Shown here: positions 53,143 through 64,000 of the stretch, piece after piece | Layout of the letters: every line of letters begins with the position of its first letter | How positions within the stretch are numbered: the first letter of the stretch is position 1 | Origin: Hemicentrotus pulcherrimus | Lineage: Eukaryota > Echinodermata > Echinoidea > Camarodonta > Strongylocentrotidae | DNA: 64,000 nt | Assembly (NCBI GenBank): GCA_003118195.1 | Contig: BEXV01000052.1 | Span: 120,219-184,218 of the forward strand | Reading direction: 5' to 3' | Translations under genes and position numbers: made by a program | The notes under the pieces: generated by a model | What the model saw: the letters and a program-made list of their open reading frames with translations, nothing else | Told to the model about the DNA's origin: nothing | The model's database searches: none

Positions 53143-53465
53143 AATTGCGTCGAGAAGCAATTATTAGCAATGTTTTAAATCCTTTATTTTTGTTCTTGAT
53201 TAAATACAAATTTCCACAAACAATTGCATCGATAAGCAATTATTTGCAGTGTTTTAAATCCTTTATTTTTGTTCTTGATTAAATTCAAAATTCCACAAAC
53301 AATTGCGTCGAGAAGCAATTATTTGCGGTGTTTTAAATCCTTTATTTTCGTTTTTGAATAAATTCAAATTTCCACAAACAATAGTCTTCGAGAAGAAATC
53401 ACTTGTAATGGTTTTAATCTTTCTATTTACGTTATTGATTAAATTCAAATTTCCACAGACAATTT
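53143..53465 (+). repeat. Tandem repeat, 79-bp unit, four copies
   Basis: Copies start at 53143, 53222, 53301 and 53380. The first three are very similar; the fourth is diverged. Each opens with AATTGCGTCGAGAAGCAATT, an imperfect palindrome, and ends with AAATTTCCACAAAC. Confidence 0.9.
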
Positions 53466-55214
53466 ACTTAATCAAGCATTAATTATTCCATTAAATTATT
53501 ACTTTGAAGTTTAATGTAATGATTATTGTGGACAGAAAAACAATGGCTAATCTACAATATTATCGAGAAAAGAATTTGAAAGACTTGCATCGTTCATGCG
53601 CTCAAAATTTATCTTCGGTTTCGTTAATGTTTGAAATTACAGAAAAGACATGTTCATAATTGAAGCAGTTATGTTTCCCATACTAATTGCCTATGGAAAT
53701 CTATGAATTAAAAAAAACAAAGGCTCCAAACCTTTTTTAGTTTTACTTGAAATGCAGACACTTAAGGTTTATTCTATAGAATAGAATACGTGGGATTTGC
53801 TCAAAATATTGAAACTTCTATTTTTTAAAGATCCGTGGGTCAGATGATTTTTGCGACTTTCTTTTTAACTTGTCTGTGTTTTCCTTTATGGTGTTATTTT
53901 AACGCTCCTCTTTGTGCAATGGATGAAAACGAAATAAAAGTTCCACAATGGTAATACTAATAGACTTCTGCAGTGATGAGAAGAAAACGAAGGGAGAAAC
54001 ACGAAGCTCTTGACGCCACACGACAGGGAAGGTTCTCCGTATGCTGCACGGTGACGAATGCCCAGCTCGGGCCGACCGCTGATTAGAAAAGGCTTTACTT
54101 GGAAATATATAAATATATTTATATAATTAAATGCATTTTCAAGATGCATATTCATCTGTTTTCACCCTCAAATTTTAATGGAACTAAATATTATCAAATT
54201 ACATTTTAAACTAATTTGATTGCTTGATGTCTTCATGAATTCACAAATTTGATAGGAGTTTGTGCATATTGCAGACGTTAAAAATAAGAAATGTATTTAA
54301 TAGTGACAATGCATATATGGTTGTATGTTTTTCTGTTTTATAATAGTCATTGTTTGTTCCTTAATAAAATATTGGTTTCTGCATCAAGCACCATAAACCA
54401 CACCAAACGAATCATTTTAAAATAGGTCTGCCTGTCTTTTTCTTTACATATTATGAAGAAAGTAATACCTTCAGAAAGCTGATTTGTTTTCTTTTTCAAA
54501 TTTTAGGGCAGAGTAGTTTAATTCACACGATTTTGATAAACTGTCTGGTGAAGTAGATTCTACGGGCTTCATAATTTCTTATATATACTTTAAAGTAAAA
54601 ATGTAGAAAAGATTGAGAATAAAAACTGAGCAAGTTTGTTACAAGGATAATTGAACTAGTGTATATGATGTGATGATAAAGGAAAGACTGCGCAAGTGCA
54701 GGAAATTTATAATAGCAACGAATAGAGTCAAAGAGTATGTCACTTTTAAAAGATAAGATATCATACTTTTGATGGGGTCCGATTCTTTTCCCGCAATTGT
54801 ATTCATCTTTGACCAGATATTAAGTGACAAAGGAAATCCATTATTTATGTCCCATTGTCAAGTTTAAACAACTCATTAAGAATAATCGTTTGATAACTGT
54901 CGAAGGAACTTAATCGTTCTTGATAGTGAAAAAAATAAAGATTGTAATCTTCAGACCCACACGTTGATGATTTTGTAATTTGCAAAAACAAATCTTCTAA
55001 TCAAAGTTCAAAATTTTCCATCACGACTTTAATTCTTTTTTCTATGGTCTACTTTCGTTAAGCGATTTGAATAAATGATTTAAAGTTTGACATAACACCG
55101 TTTATTTTTTTCATTTTGTTTTATTTTCCTCTTTGAAGCATCTATGACCCCCTGCTCTTCCTAATCTCGTGGTTTGTCTTTCTTTATCTCTTTCTCTTCT
55201 GATTTCTTCCTCCC

Positions 55215-55245
55215 CCTCTCCCCTCTCTCTCTCTCTCTCTCTCTT
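55215..55245. repeat. (CT)n microsatellite
   Basis: A pure CT run inside a wider pyrimidine-rich stretch from about 55130. Confidence 0.9.
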
Positions 55246-56740
55246 CCACCACCTTGATCTCTTTCTTACTCAGTACCCTACTCCATGCAAATGATATTAT
55301 AGTAGTGAACATCCTTATGATATTAAATGACAATGCTCGTTTCTGATTTATTTCGAAGGTACAAATTTGTTGTGATATAATTTACTTCAAAATATTGTAT
55401 GTTTACAGTGATAGTATCTTTAGATAAAGGAAAGAAAAAAATCCAAAGAAAGGTCTCTTAAGAATTCCAAATGGGTTGTTTTTCTTCGAAAGATTTTCAA
55501 CTCTTTTTATCCGCAAATCCTGTTGTCTTTAATAATGTCACCGCGATGCCGAATTGTTTCAAAAGTTTCTGTATGTTTATCCTGTTTCTAAAATTTTGGT
55601 TCAAATGATTTTTGCTATCGTCAACGGCGCTCCAATTTTCCACTCGAAACGTTGTGGTTCCATTTGACAGCTTTTCATTAAAATGGAACACAATGTTTCC
55701 TTTGAATAAGTTTAATATAATTGTTTAAAGAGTTTGCCTCAGAACTAAAATATTTTTTAATGATTACCATTGGTTTAAATAGTAATGAAAGAAATAAATT
55801 AAAAACAATACAAATTGACAACTCGGAGGTACGGCAATCACTTACCAATATACGTTGTGCAATTTAAGAACAGTTTGAATGAATTCCAAACTGAGATCTA
55901 TCCGTACGCATCCATTTGCAACACACATACTAAATTAGGTTTAGAAAATATATCGTTTATACCGGTGGTATATATTGCTAATAGCTGTACAGATAGTTAA
56001 AAAGTACAGTAGATTTGTATACTTATGATACTGTCTTTGGTGCTTGGATGTTTTTCAAGTCTGTGCAAATACATTTTCTCACATATCGGCATGTCATTAG
56101 CCACTAATGAGTGTTAATCGAGCTACATTTTGAGTGTTCGAATGGTCCGTCGAGCGAACATCGCTACAAAGTAGACGTCATTCACGCAGGGATAATTACC
56201 CCGATTGAGAAGTCTTTAACTTTACGAGGCCTTGTGAGAGATATAGAGAACAAATTGCTAACGACCCTGCAATACATACAATATAAATTATATTAAGACA
56301 TCATTTAGTTTTGTCAACATACAACAAAAACCCAAATGAGGGACATTAAAAGACGATTTTATTCAGCTGTTTCACCCGAACTTGAGAAATAATATTGATA
56401 TAGGCAACGTCATTTTTTTGGTTATTCTATAGAGCTGTTATTCACCGTTGAACCAATCTAGTTAAAAGGCAAAGGAAAGCACGACAGTCCGATTCTATTT
56501 TACCTTTCTGTTCATCTTTAGTAGCGTCAACTGTCAGCAAGAAAAAGTGAGTTAACTGGCTTTTTATTCCTTTCAAAATGTTTCAAATATAAAACGTAAA
56601 GCTCGATCACCCCATGACCCGTCAGGAGAAAAAGCGTGACATCACAAGGATTCTTAACTCTGATTGGTTAGTTTGGAATATAAAGGTCATTATCGACTCG
56701 ACTGTGGGTGATTGAACATAATACTGAATATTTGTGTTGT

Positions 56741-56796
56741 GGAGGGTGAGAGAGTGGGAGAGGGACAGACAGAGAGTAAGAGAGTGTGTGTAAGAC

Positions 56797-56834
<38 letters not shown>

Positions 56835-56835
56835 C
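56741..56835. repeat. GA/GT/CAGA microsatellite
   Basis: Mixed GAGAGT and ACAGAC units ending in a long (GA)n run. A further GA and poly-G run, with an ambiguous base at 57043, lies at 57043-57062. Confidence 0.88.
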
Positions 56836-57179
56836 AAAAGAAGGAAGAAGTAAAATCATGAGAGGGCGCTAGTGTCATAATAAGTTAAATTAACAAGCAG
56901 ATCAATGATATACATCTGAGGTAGTTTTTAAAAAAATCTTTTGCTGCTAAGAGCTTTATGAGCTAGATTATTATGTATTGTTTGAAGCAAAGATGATTAC
57001 GGAAGGATATTTAAGTGATTTGGTTATGTTTTTTTTTTCTGCNGAGAGAGAGGGGGGGGGGAGGTAAAGATATGAATGGAGCCTCTTAATACAAAAACAT
57101 ACCCCCAGTCAGTTTCATAATAACGCCTTCTTTTATGTTTTAAAGCAGCCCTTTTCTAAAAACATGCCCCTAAAATAAA

Positions 57180-57650
57180 TAGCTACGACCCGCATTCGTT
57201 ATACCTGTAGCCTTGTACTTTATACTTGACCATGACGTTATCAGTGGAAATATTCCTAACATCTCTAAGCTGCGTGTTACATGTTTAATCTCGTGTCAAT
57301 CACAATAGAACAAAGATAGTGTGAGATGAAGCCCGTTTGCCTCCAAACTTCAGAGTTTCGAGATCTCGGGTCGATAGCGAAAAAGGCCATGCCTGAAGTT
57401 CAAACTCCGATAACAAACTAAACTGACCGACTGAAATTACAAAGCCCGATTATCTTTGGACGCCCGGACCGTGGAAATGGAAAAGAAATCGCTGAAATGA
57501 GTCAAAATGAATGATAAATATTGAATTTTCGGGTAGCTTCAAGGCGTTCGAGTGCTTGTCATTTGACCACAAGGCAAACATGAGCCGGTTTGTTTAGCGG
57601 CAACAATCAGAGAGCCTGAAGTGTGAGATGCCCATTAACTAAAATTGGCG
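57180..57650. promoter_or_regulatory. Candidate regulatory island near the calnexin 3' end
   Basis: About 450 bases of raised GC content without a sizeable open frame, containing GATTATCTTTG near 57448 (overlapping GATTA-, GATA- and TCF-like words). It lies between a poly-G run and the CT-rich tract. Regulatory function is inferred only. Confidence 0.3.
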
Positions 57651-57929
57651 CGGATTAATATTGTTCGTAGGAGTTTAACCATTATTCTTTTGATGCTGTT
57701 GCAATTATTGTGTTAAATGGTCTAGATGAGTAGATTAAGTTAATGGGGGGAAAACTAGGGATGGCACCTCAAGTGCACCAGAAAGATTTCATTCTATTTA
57801 TACTCTTGTATTTTAACCCCCCCCCCTTCTTTTACTCAAATAAATTGTTGTCAACTTCCTCTCCTTCTCACCTCCATTTACTCCACGCCTCCCTAAACCG
57901 AGATGTTTTGTGGTATCCCCCTCCTTCTC

Positions 57930-58010
57930 CGTCTATATGTCTCGGTCTCTCTCTCCCTCTCTATATAATTCTCTTCACACCCCTCTCTCTCTCCATATCT
58001 CTCTCTCACA
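57930..58010. repeat. CT-rich microsatellite tract
   Basis: TCTCTCTCC repeats near the inferred end of the calnexin 3' UTR. Confidence 0.8.
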
Positions 58011-58163
58011 AAATGTGTATACCCACTTCCTTTTCTTAAAATAGACAGCAACATTCATATATTAAAAACATTAACACATAATTCAAAACAACTAAAATTT
58101 AACAGATAATATCACAATGTAGACAGTATGTTTAAGGGGAAAAGATTCAACCTCAATTGGATA

Positions 58164-61100
58164 TTTATTCACATGTAAATTTTCTTTCATGGATAACAAT
58201 ATTCACCCAACATGGAATCTAATTATTGATTTTAAGCTCAACAAGTCAAGTGCATAGTAAATAGGAATTATTTTTCCCTTCCACTTCTGGGATGAAATAC
58301 AACAACCAACATATATATAAATATTGACATTAATTTTGGCTTGAAAAGGTTTTCGTAGATGCAAATAACACTTTAGGATGAAACGAACTATAATATCGTG
58401 TGTGATTGGAGGCAGAAGGGTACTAACTCTTCATGTCTTATGCAGAGTTAATGCCTTTTTGGCTGTCAACAGATGATATTATGTCAGAACAGGAATTTCT
58501 CATGAATAAACCAATGAAATATCAAATATTACACCTATAATATAATTACTTGTCAACAGTAACATGCTATTTTGTACTCCTATAATGGTTAAGACATGTA
58601 TAGTTCAGGTCGATGATTCTCAGACCTCTCGATTTGTATTGGAGTAACAGTGCTCAGTGGTCCACAAAGAGACACAATACACCAATGCAAGTATAGCTCT
58701 GAAAATATATATTGTGCGCTTTGTTGAATCATAATAACACTTTGCAACCTGTAATAATTTGAAATAATCCCAATCTGTTTCCCCTGTGTCCTTTCCAAGC
58801 GACACTCTTCAACATGCAGCATCAAGGAAAAAAAAAAGTCTTTAAGCTCCACGTGAACGAATACAATATCACCATCACAAACCAAGAATGCAAAGATACC
58901 AACAATTACTCATACGATTAGACAACCCGATATGGAACCCACAACTGTTTAAGGGAATCTAAGTTCTACTCCTGTCAGCATCTTAGAAACTAACAAACAT
59001 ACATCTAATTTTTAAAAGCAGTTTTTAGTTTTTGGCAAAAAAAATTTGGCTTGAGAGACTGACACCCGAAAGCAGACAAATACTATCTCATGTGGGACCA
59101 ACCCAAGATTAAAACGTGTCCAAGAATATAAATGATTACAAACACCAACAATGTTGCAGCTTATGAGATCATTACGCATTGTTTCACATATTTTTCAAAG
59201 ATGAGTGCCCATGTTACACTAGGACATCAATCACAGCATCAATATCACTTCAAATCAATCTTGATCAAACTTACCCCATCATTTGTGATTTTACAAACCA
59301 AGCATTTAAAACAAAATCTCAAATTCATTTTCAATATGTATGCATATAGAGGTAAGGGGATAATCTTGCCGATATGAATATGTTCTTAGACATGATATTA
59401 AAGAATAAATCTACCTATCCTACTAACTGCAACACCCATCTGCAAGTAAGCACCTTAGCCCAACTGATGAGTACAGTCATGTATCCATTTCATATATCAA
59501 CTTAATGCACCATTTTATCCATTTTTTAAAATAGCAAAACTTTCTACCTAAAATAACCCATTCCTCACTTGGGTGGTTCCAAAGATCCAACAGTAACAAT
59601 GAAAGCTACACGAGTTGAATAACTACAGCTTAGTTGCAAGCAATTCTTCCAGACATACAGTACATGTTTTTCAAGCAGATCATTTTTTCTCTTCATCTTT
59701 AAAAGTCACACAACCAAAACACTTGACATAATAGGGCAGTATCGGCATCTTTTCAATGTATGCATGTATTTCCTGTAACAACCACAATGATAGAACTTGA
59801 AATCATAAGACCTTAAAAATAAAACATTCATATCCTTGACAATATTTAAAAAGTTATAATAACAATAATGAAACAGTTTTGTAATTAACTACATGTTTAT
59901 TCTAGTAAATATCTAAAACCACTAGTATAATCTGTATCTATCTGTTGTAAAAAACGCAAAAAAAGGAGAAATATCAATGAAAAAATGAATGAAGACAAAA
60001 ATCAAGCAGAATCAAATACAAGCCAGTGTATCCCCAACATATATATTTCTAAAAATCTCTCATTCAATCCATCATCCAACAATCCATTATCCAACTGTGA
60101 AATAAATTTATCACCACAGAATTTTGACATTTTGCAAAAATTGGTACAAATACAATACAATTGTAAATTATCAATAATATGAATTTGAAACTCTTGTACA
60201 CAACAGACGAATGCCATGGGGATGAACTAAACTATGTTCTATACAATTCCCTTACATTTTCAATATTCAATTCATTAACTCTGTAAATGTTCTCTAGCAG
60301 ATTTACATTCCTCATTTACTATAGATCAAAGAACCTTCATTACAAAAAAGTATCTTGAATTAATGACCAAATAAAGAGCAAATAGTCCAGAATTAAACTA
60401 ATCATTGGTTCATGTGTCACGTGAGTCGTCGTGAGTCTAAACACTATTGAATTTTTTGTTAAAATAGACAATCCTTTTAATAAACAAAAAAATGAATAAA
60501 TCAATAAACAAAGAATGAACAGAGAGCTCATATTGCAAAATAAACCTGGTCACGTGTGACAAATGGAAATGCGCTAGAAACAATGGAGTATTCATGGAAT
60601 CAAACTCAAATTTAAAGAAATAACAAAAAGTTGATAGAAAATATTTGCTACTACAAAACAGAATATAAACAATCCACTGGCTAACTATCTCTAGCCCTAC
60701 ACTACAATAAAAGTCCAACAGTAGCCATCCTTCATGATGTCAAACATATATCATCTTCTGTTGTTCAAAGTTTTGTTTTTTACTGACAAGAGTGATTACA
60801 ACAAGATGTTATGTATTTATGTGGTATCCCTAAATTTGTAATGCCACCACACAACTGAATAATCAGAAACTCTGTAGCGGGTGTGCTTAGAAACAAAGTA
60901 ATGGCAACAAATGACTTGTTGAATTACTAATTTGGATAAGGAAAAATATTTGCTAGTCCTCTCGGAGAAGCATCTAAGCTTTTCATTAAAATCTAATGAT
61001 TTTTGTGTGCACTAAAGAGATAATTAGAATTGCCTCGAAAAGAAAAACATCTAAGCCATCACTGAGACAGCTTAGACCTTGTACAGTGTGTGCATGCAAG

Positions 61101-61285
61101 GATCTATCTGATGACTGGGGTAATGATGTCTTTAAAGCGCTTGGAGGTATTGTAGATATATAAGGCGCTATATAAATCCAGAGTTTATGTTGACATCATG
61201 AAGGCTGACTGACTAGACACCTGTTGATAGAAGAGAAGATGCTATTCCTCAGCGAGCTGATGAGTTGCTAGGCAACAGGATGTCA
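58164..61285 (-). other. Inferred long 3' UTR of calnexin
   Basis: From the calnexin stop down to about 58.1 kb the + strand is notably poor in G and rich in A and C, so the minus strand is rich in T and G, a composition typical of vertebrate and invertebrate 3' UTRs and unlike the more balanced DNA left of 57.7 kb. Minus-strand AATAAA hexamers lie at 59896-59901 and 58164-58169. The extent is an inference from composition. A SINE 3'-end fragment lies near 61130-61185. Confidence 0.4.
61110..61190. repeat. SINE 3'-end fragment in the calnexin 3' region
   Basis: The words TTTAAAGCGCTTGGAGG and GGCGCTATATAAATCC match the 3'-end style of the SINE-like copies. Only the end portion is recognisable. 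It would be part of the calnexin 3' UTR. Confidence 0.45.
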
Positions 61286-61325
61286 TCATTCCTTTCTTGA
61301 GCGCGTCTTAGGCTTCTTGGGTGTG
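61286..61325 (-). CDS. Calnexin last coding exon: basic ER-retention-type C-terminus and stop
   Basis: After the acceptor TTGCCTTCTTCACAG the exon completes a Thr codon and reads TPKKPKTRSRKE then TGA (61288-61286). The basic ending resembles the RKPRRE end of human calnexin and the RK-rich ends of other invertebrate calnexins, which supports this exon despite its small size. Confidence 0.82.
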
Positions 61326-63878
61326 CTGTGAAGAAGGCAACACATGGACACCAAGTTAAAGGAGCACATTTTCTGAGAGTGTGATGATTGCTACATCTAG
61401 AATTAAAGCAGGACAGCACTCCCTTTAAAACACACCTTTTTACGCCAATTTGAGGCGGCATACTTGTGGTTGAGTTCAAATCGAAGGAAATAGTCAGCTT
61501 CAACTCTTTAGTTACTTTCTTTGCGTCTCTGCATGGTCACTTGTTTACCACACATGCACTTTTGCACACAACACAGGCAACAATAAGAAGGATTGCATTG
61601 TGCAACACAGTGGAATTGCAAAATTATCAACTTCATTAGCTCGATGATAACCCTACTAACACCGGTACAGATTAATCTTGCACTTGAAAAGGTTAAATAA
61701 CATTGAAGCCTTTGGTACATAACACAGGGACATCATCTGTGTGACATATAAGAGTTAAAAGACAGTGCAGTAGCATAATTAAAACAAACATCAATCCTAT
61801 GATAGCAATACTTTAAAACTGAATATGTAGATGGCAAGACCTTCCGTATTGGTAATCACTTTGAGCCCATTATGAGCCTTAGAAAAGTATGTGATAGGTT
61901 GACAAGAACCGAGTATCTTACGTGGCTTTTTCTTTTGGTGCTGGTGCTACTTCAGGTGCCGCCTCCTCCTCAGCCTAATGGATGAACAAGAACAAGAACA
62001 AACAACAATGAATAAAAGATAGAAAGACAAAAAGAGGTCTTTAAAGTTGGAATCGTAGCTTCATATCTCATAGCCTTCCTTCAAAGATGATTCAGAAGAT
62101 GATAGAAACACATTCTACAGTTATGGTCTAAAGATGGTACTGAATGGCATAAAGATGTTTGCTGAATTCTACTTTATACATAAGATTGCAATCTCTACTG
62201 ATTTTTTTTAAATGCTATGTACAAGATCCTTATAAAAAAAATATTTAAAAAATTCCCCCAAAGTTATGGATCCTGCTTCAATTTGCTAAACATCTCTTAC
62301 AGGTACTCCTCTGTGTCTGGCACCATGGCATTAGTGTCCTTTGACAAAGACATTTATCTATATTAGCCACTCTCCACCCAGGTGTTTATTGGGTACCGGT
62401 AAAAAAGATTGACGACATGAACATTAATGTGATTGGATTGGCATGTGTGCGCTTATAAAATAGCACCTGGCCGGAATACTCCCCCAAGAAGCGGAGCATG
62501 TGCACTATCATGTACAGAGTAGCAAAAGAATCCCTAACTGGGGTAAGCGCATAGAAACAAAGTATTAAGCGCTATATAAATAAATCTATTCTTATCATTA
62601 TTACATAGCAAACATTCATTGGAATCTAACCTGTTCTGTGGGACCTTCCAGGTCTGCCTTGGTGGTCTTCTTTCGTTGTCTCACTACGGCATCTCCTTCC
62701 GCCGATACATCCTCTTCTTCAGCTTTCTCTCCTTCTTCACCCTCATCTTCTCCTTCCCTCTCATCATCTGGAGTCGCTTCATCCCTCTTCTTAATTTCGT
62801 ACTCCTCTGGGTTCTGTAAAAATGAAAAACAGCAACATCGTGTTATTGTACTGTAATATTGGCAACTTAGAAGCAATGTAACAGTGATAATACAACATCA
62901 CATAGTATCCACTTTTAACATAAAAATGCATAAAGTTTTAGAGAAGGCTTCTGCAATCGAAGAACTCCACGTCAATACTGTGTTAACAAAAATAATAGCA
63001 TTAATCTAAACTAGATACATTCACTATTGACTTCAGATACAATAATCATCACTTTCAAAAGAAAATTATTTATTGTACTTTTCCTTATTTCTTCTTTATA
63101 TTTTGTGCCAAATCAAACAACTAGTAGTGGACCAAGAAAATGACTGAAAATGTTATCTTACAGCATACAATAGCATAACACAACGATGCACATCTTAGGC
63201 TAACTAAATGTCATCACATTGCGCGGAGAAAATACCAAAATTACCAACATATTTGTACCACAAATATATTGGTGAACACAAAACAGTACTGATGACTAAA
63301 CAGAGACAAATTATACCATGAACATACTAAGAATTCAACACTGTTTTTCACCGATTTTAAGCAGAATCTTATACAGAAGAAGAGTGGGATGACAACAACG
63401 AGAGCAAACACAGCCCACAGCCATGGCCTCTCAGTGGCAGCATCGATTAGACCTGATACAAAGGACTCCTGTAAAATAGATACAAAAGATATATCAAATA
63501 TTAGGAAAGAAGTAAATCATAAAGATTGTGCTATTTACACTTTGGTTGCATTCCTTGCTACTCTGCACCTACGCTCATTTGCCATGTGCTACTTTTGCAC
63601 TCAGGCACAGATCGACGGAAAGATTGCTTTAAGGTGAAGAATATCGAAAATCACTTATTCCAATGTTGTCATTATTGATTGCATTGCACTCATAACATGC
63701 ATTTCAATGAAATATAAAACACTTCTGTACTTACAGCTGATGCAACGACTCCCTCCTTGTGCTTGAGACCAAAGCTATCAGCAGCATACTGGTCAGCTAC
63801 CTCTCGATCGGTGGTGATGATGAAGTTATCAAACAAGATTTTATCACTCATCGACCAAAGCTCCAGGGCAGCAGCTCC
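61286..63878 (-). CDS. Calnexin, 3' portion of gene (five exons; 5' part lies beyond the window)
   Basis: Calnexin is a type I ER membrane lectin chaperone that binds monoglucosylated glycoproteins. Spliced order on the minus strand is 63878-63735, 63468-63352, 62813-62631, 61974-61922, 61325-61286 (stop included). All junctions have AG acceptors and GT donors and the frame stays open: 48+39+61+17 codons, one split Thr codon, then 12 residues and TGA. The product has the end of the luminal domain (ALELWSMSDKILFDNFII, close to human calnexin ALELWSM-type sequence), the juxtamembrane ERPWLW, a hydrophobic segment VFALVVVIPLFFCI, a Glu/Asp-rich cytosolic tail and the basic end KTRSRKE, like the RKPRRE of human calnexin. 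Calmegin is the vertebrate paralogue; calnexin is the likelier name in an invertebrate. The gene continues past position 64000 to the right. Confidence 0.93.
61922..61974 (-). CDS. Calnexin exon: short Ala/Pro/Glu-rich tail exon
   Basis: This exon of 53 bases starts after CCATTAG and encodes AEEEAAPEVAPAPKEKA plus two bases of a Thr codon, ending before a strong GTAAGA donor. If the donor is not used, translation meets TAA at once, because the stop lies inside the donor sequence. Splicing to 61325 keeps the frame and adds the basic C-terminus. Confidence 0.82.
62320..62606 (+). mobile_element. SINE-like element in a calnexin intron
   Basis: The body includes CCACTCTCCACCCAGGTGTT and GGGTACCGG, and ends AAGCGCTATATAAATAAA followed by an ATT-rich tail. 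I recognise this type of sequence as a dispersed retroposon of marine deuterostomes. It lies wholly within the intron between 62631 and 61974. Confidence 0.55.
62631..62813 (-). CDS. Calnexin exon: acidic cytosolic tail
   Basis: This exon of 183 bases (61 codons) begins NPEEYEIKKRDEATPDDERE, continues with a Glu/Asp/Gly-rich stretch, then the basic RQRKKTTK, and ends GPTEQ before a GTTAGA donor. Calnexin tails in other animals have the same highly acidic low-complexity character. Confidence 0.9.
63352..63468 (-). CDS. Calnexin exon: transmembrane segment
   Basis: This exon of 117 bases (39 codons) starts after TTTTACAG and ends before a weaker GTGAAA donor. It reads ESFVSGLIDAATERPWLWAV followed by FALVVVIPLFFCIRFCLKS. 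The ERPWLW motif directly before the hydrophobic stretch is a calnexin signature, and the basic R and K after it fit a cytosolic stop-transfer. Confidence 0.93.
63735..63878 (-). CDS. Calnexin exon: end of luminal domain
   Basis: This exon of 144 bases (48 codons) is in frame at both ends. It follows an acceptor reading CATCAG and ends in CAGCT before a GTAAGT donor. It encodes GAAALELWSMSDKILFDNFI then ITTDREVADQYAADSFGLKH, the conserved block at the end of the calnexin/calreticulin globular domain. Confidence 0.92.
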
Positions 63879-63900
63879 CTGATGGTACAGAATATATGGA

Positions 63901-64000
63901 AAGATGGGGGGATGGAGAGAGAGAGAGGGAGAGATGAGGGGATGGAGAGAGAGAGGGAGAGATGAGGGGATGGAGAGAGAGAGAGCGGGGGGGGGGGGGG
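63901..64000. repeat. GA minisatellite in a calnexin intron
   Basis: A unit of about 30 bases, GATGGAGAGAGAGAGGGAGA plus GATGAGGG, occurs about three times before a poly-G end at the window edge. It follows the acceptor of the 63735-63878 exon, so it is intronic. Confidence 0.8.

Larger units (their letters stand above)
53466..58163. other. Gene-free DNA between the minisatellite and the calnexin 3' end
   Basis: It contains CT and GA microsatellites, a GC-richer patch at 53.99-54.09 kb and a larger island at 57.18-57.65 kb. No exon recognised. Confidence 0.5.

Noticed and set aside
53143..53465. Regular repeats considered as a CRISPR-like array
   Set aside because: The whole 79-base unit repeats with no unique spacers, in animal DNA with no cas genes; it is a minisatellite.

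Overview
The window looks like animal nuclear DNA from an echinoderm, most likely a sea urchin. It is AT-rich and intron-containing, with very low gene density, many microsatellites, several families of short inverted-repeat elements, and runs of N from a draft assembly. I recognise only two genes. The species assignment is an inference from the protein sequences and repeat style. I could not run a search.

Left part (1-15.6 kb, + strand): the terminal coding exon of the ParaHox gene Xlox (Pdx1 orthologue) lies at 14418-14974. It holds a complete homeodomain with the family-diagnostic His44. The 14.4 kb upstream contains no exon I can recognise and is probably intron 1. It carries a SINE-like element, a MITE pair around a sequencing gap that seems to be a false assembly duplication, a segment of raised GC content, and a striking stretch dense in CAGTGT motifs just before the exon.

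Middle (15.6-58 kb): about 42 kb without a recognisable gene. It holds MITEs, two opposed copies of a long-TIR mariner-like element, minisatellites, a near-perfect 38-bp-arm hairpin, and several islands of raised GC content with homeodomain, GATA or forkhead-type motifs. These islands are the best candidates for cis-regulatory modules.

Right part (58-64 kb, - strand): the 3' end of a calnexin gene. Five exons encode the end of the luminal domain, the transmembrane segment, an acidic cytosolic tail and a basic C-terminal ER-retention-type end. Strand composition suggests a long 3' UTR reaching about 58.1 kb. Xlox and calnexin converge tail to tail. No Cdx or Gsx homeobox was found. I see no CRISPR array, tRNA, rRNA or intact transposase.
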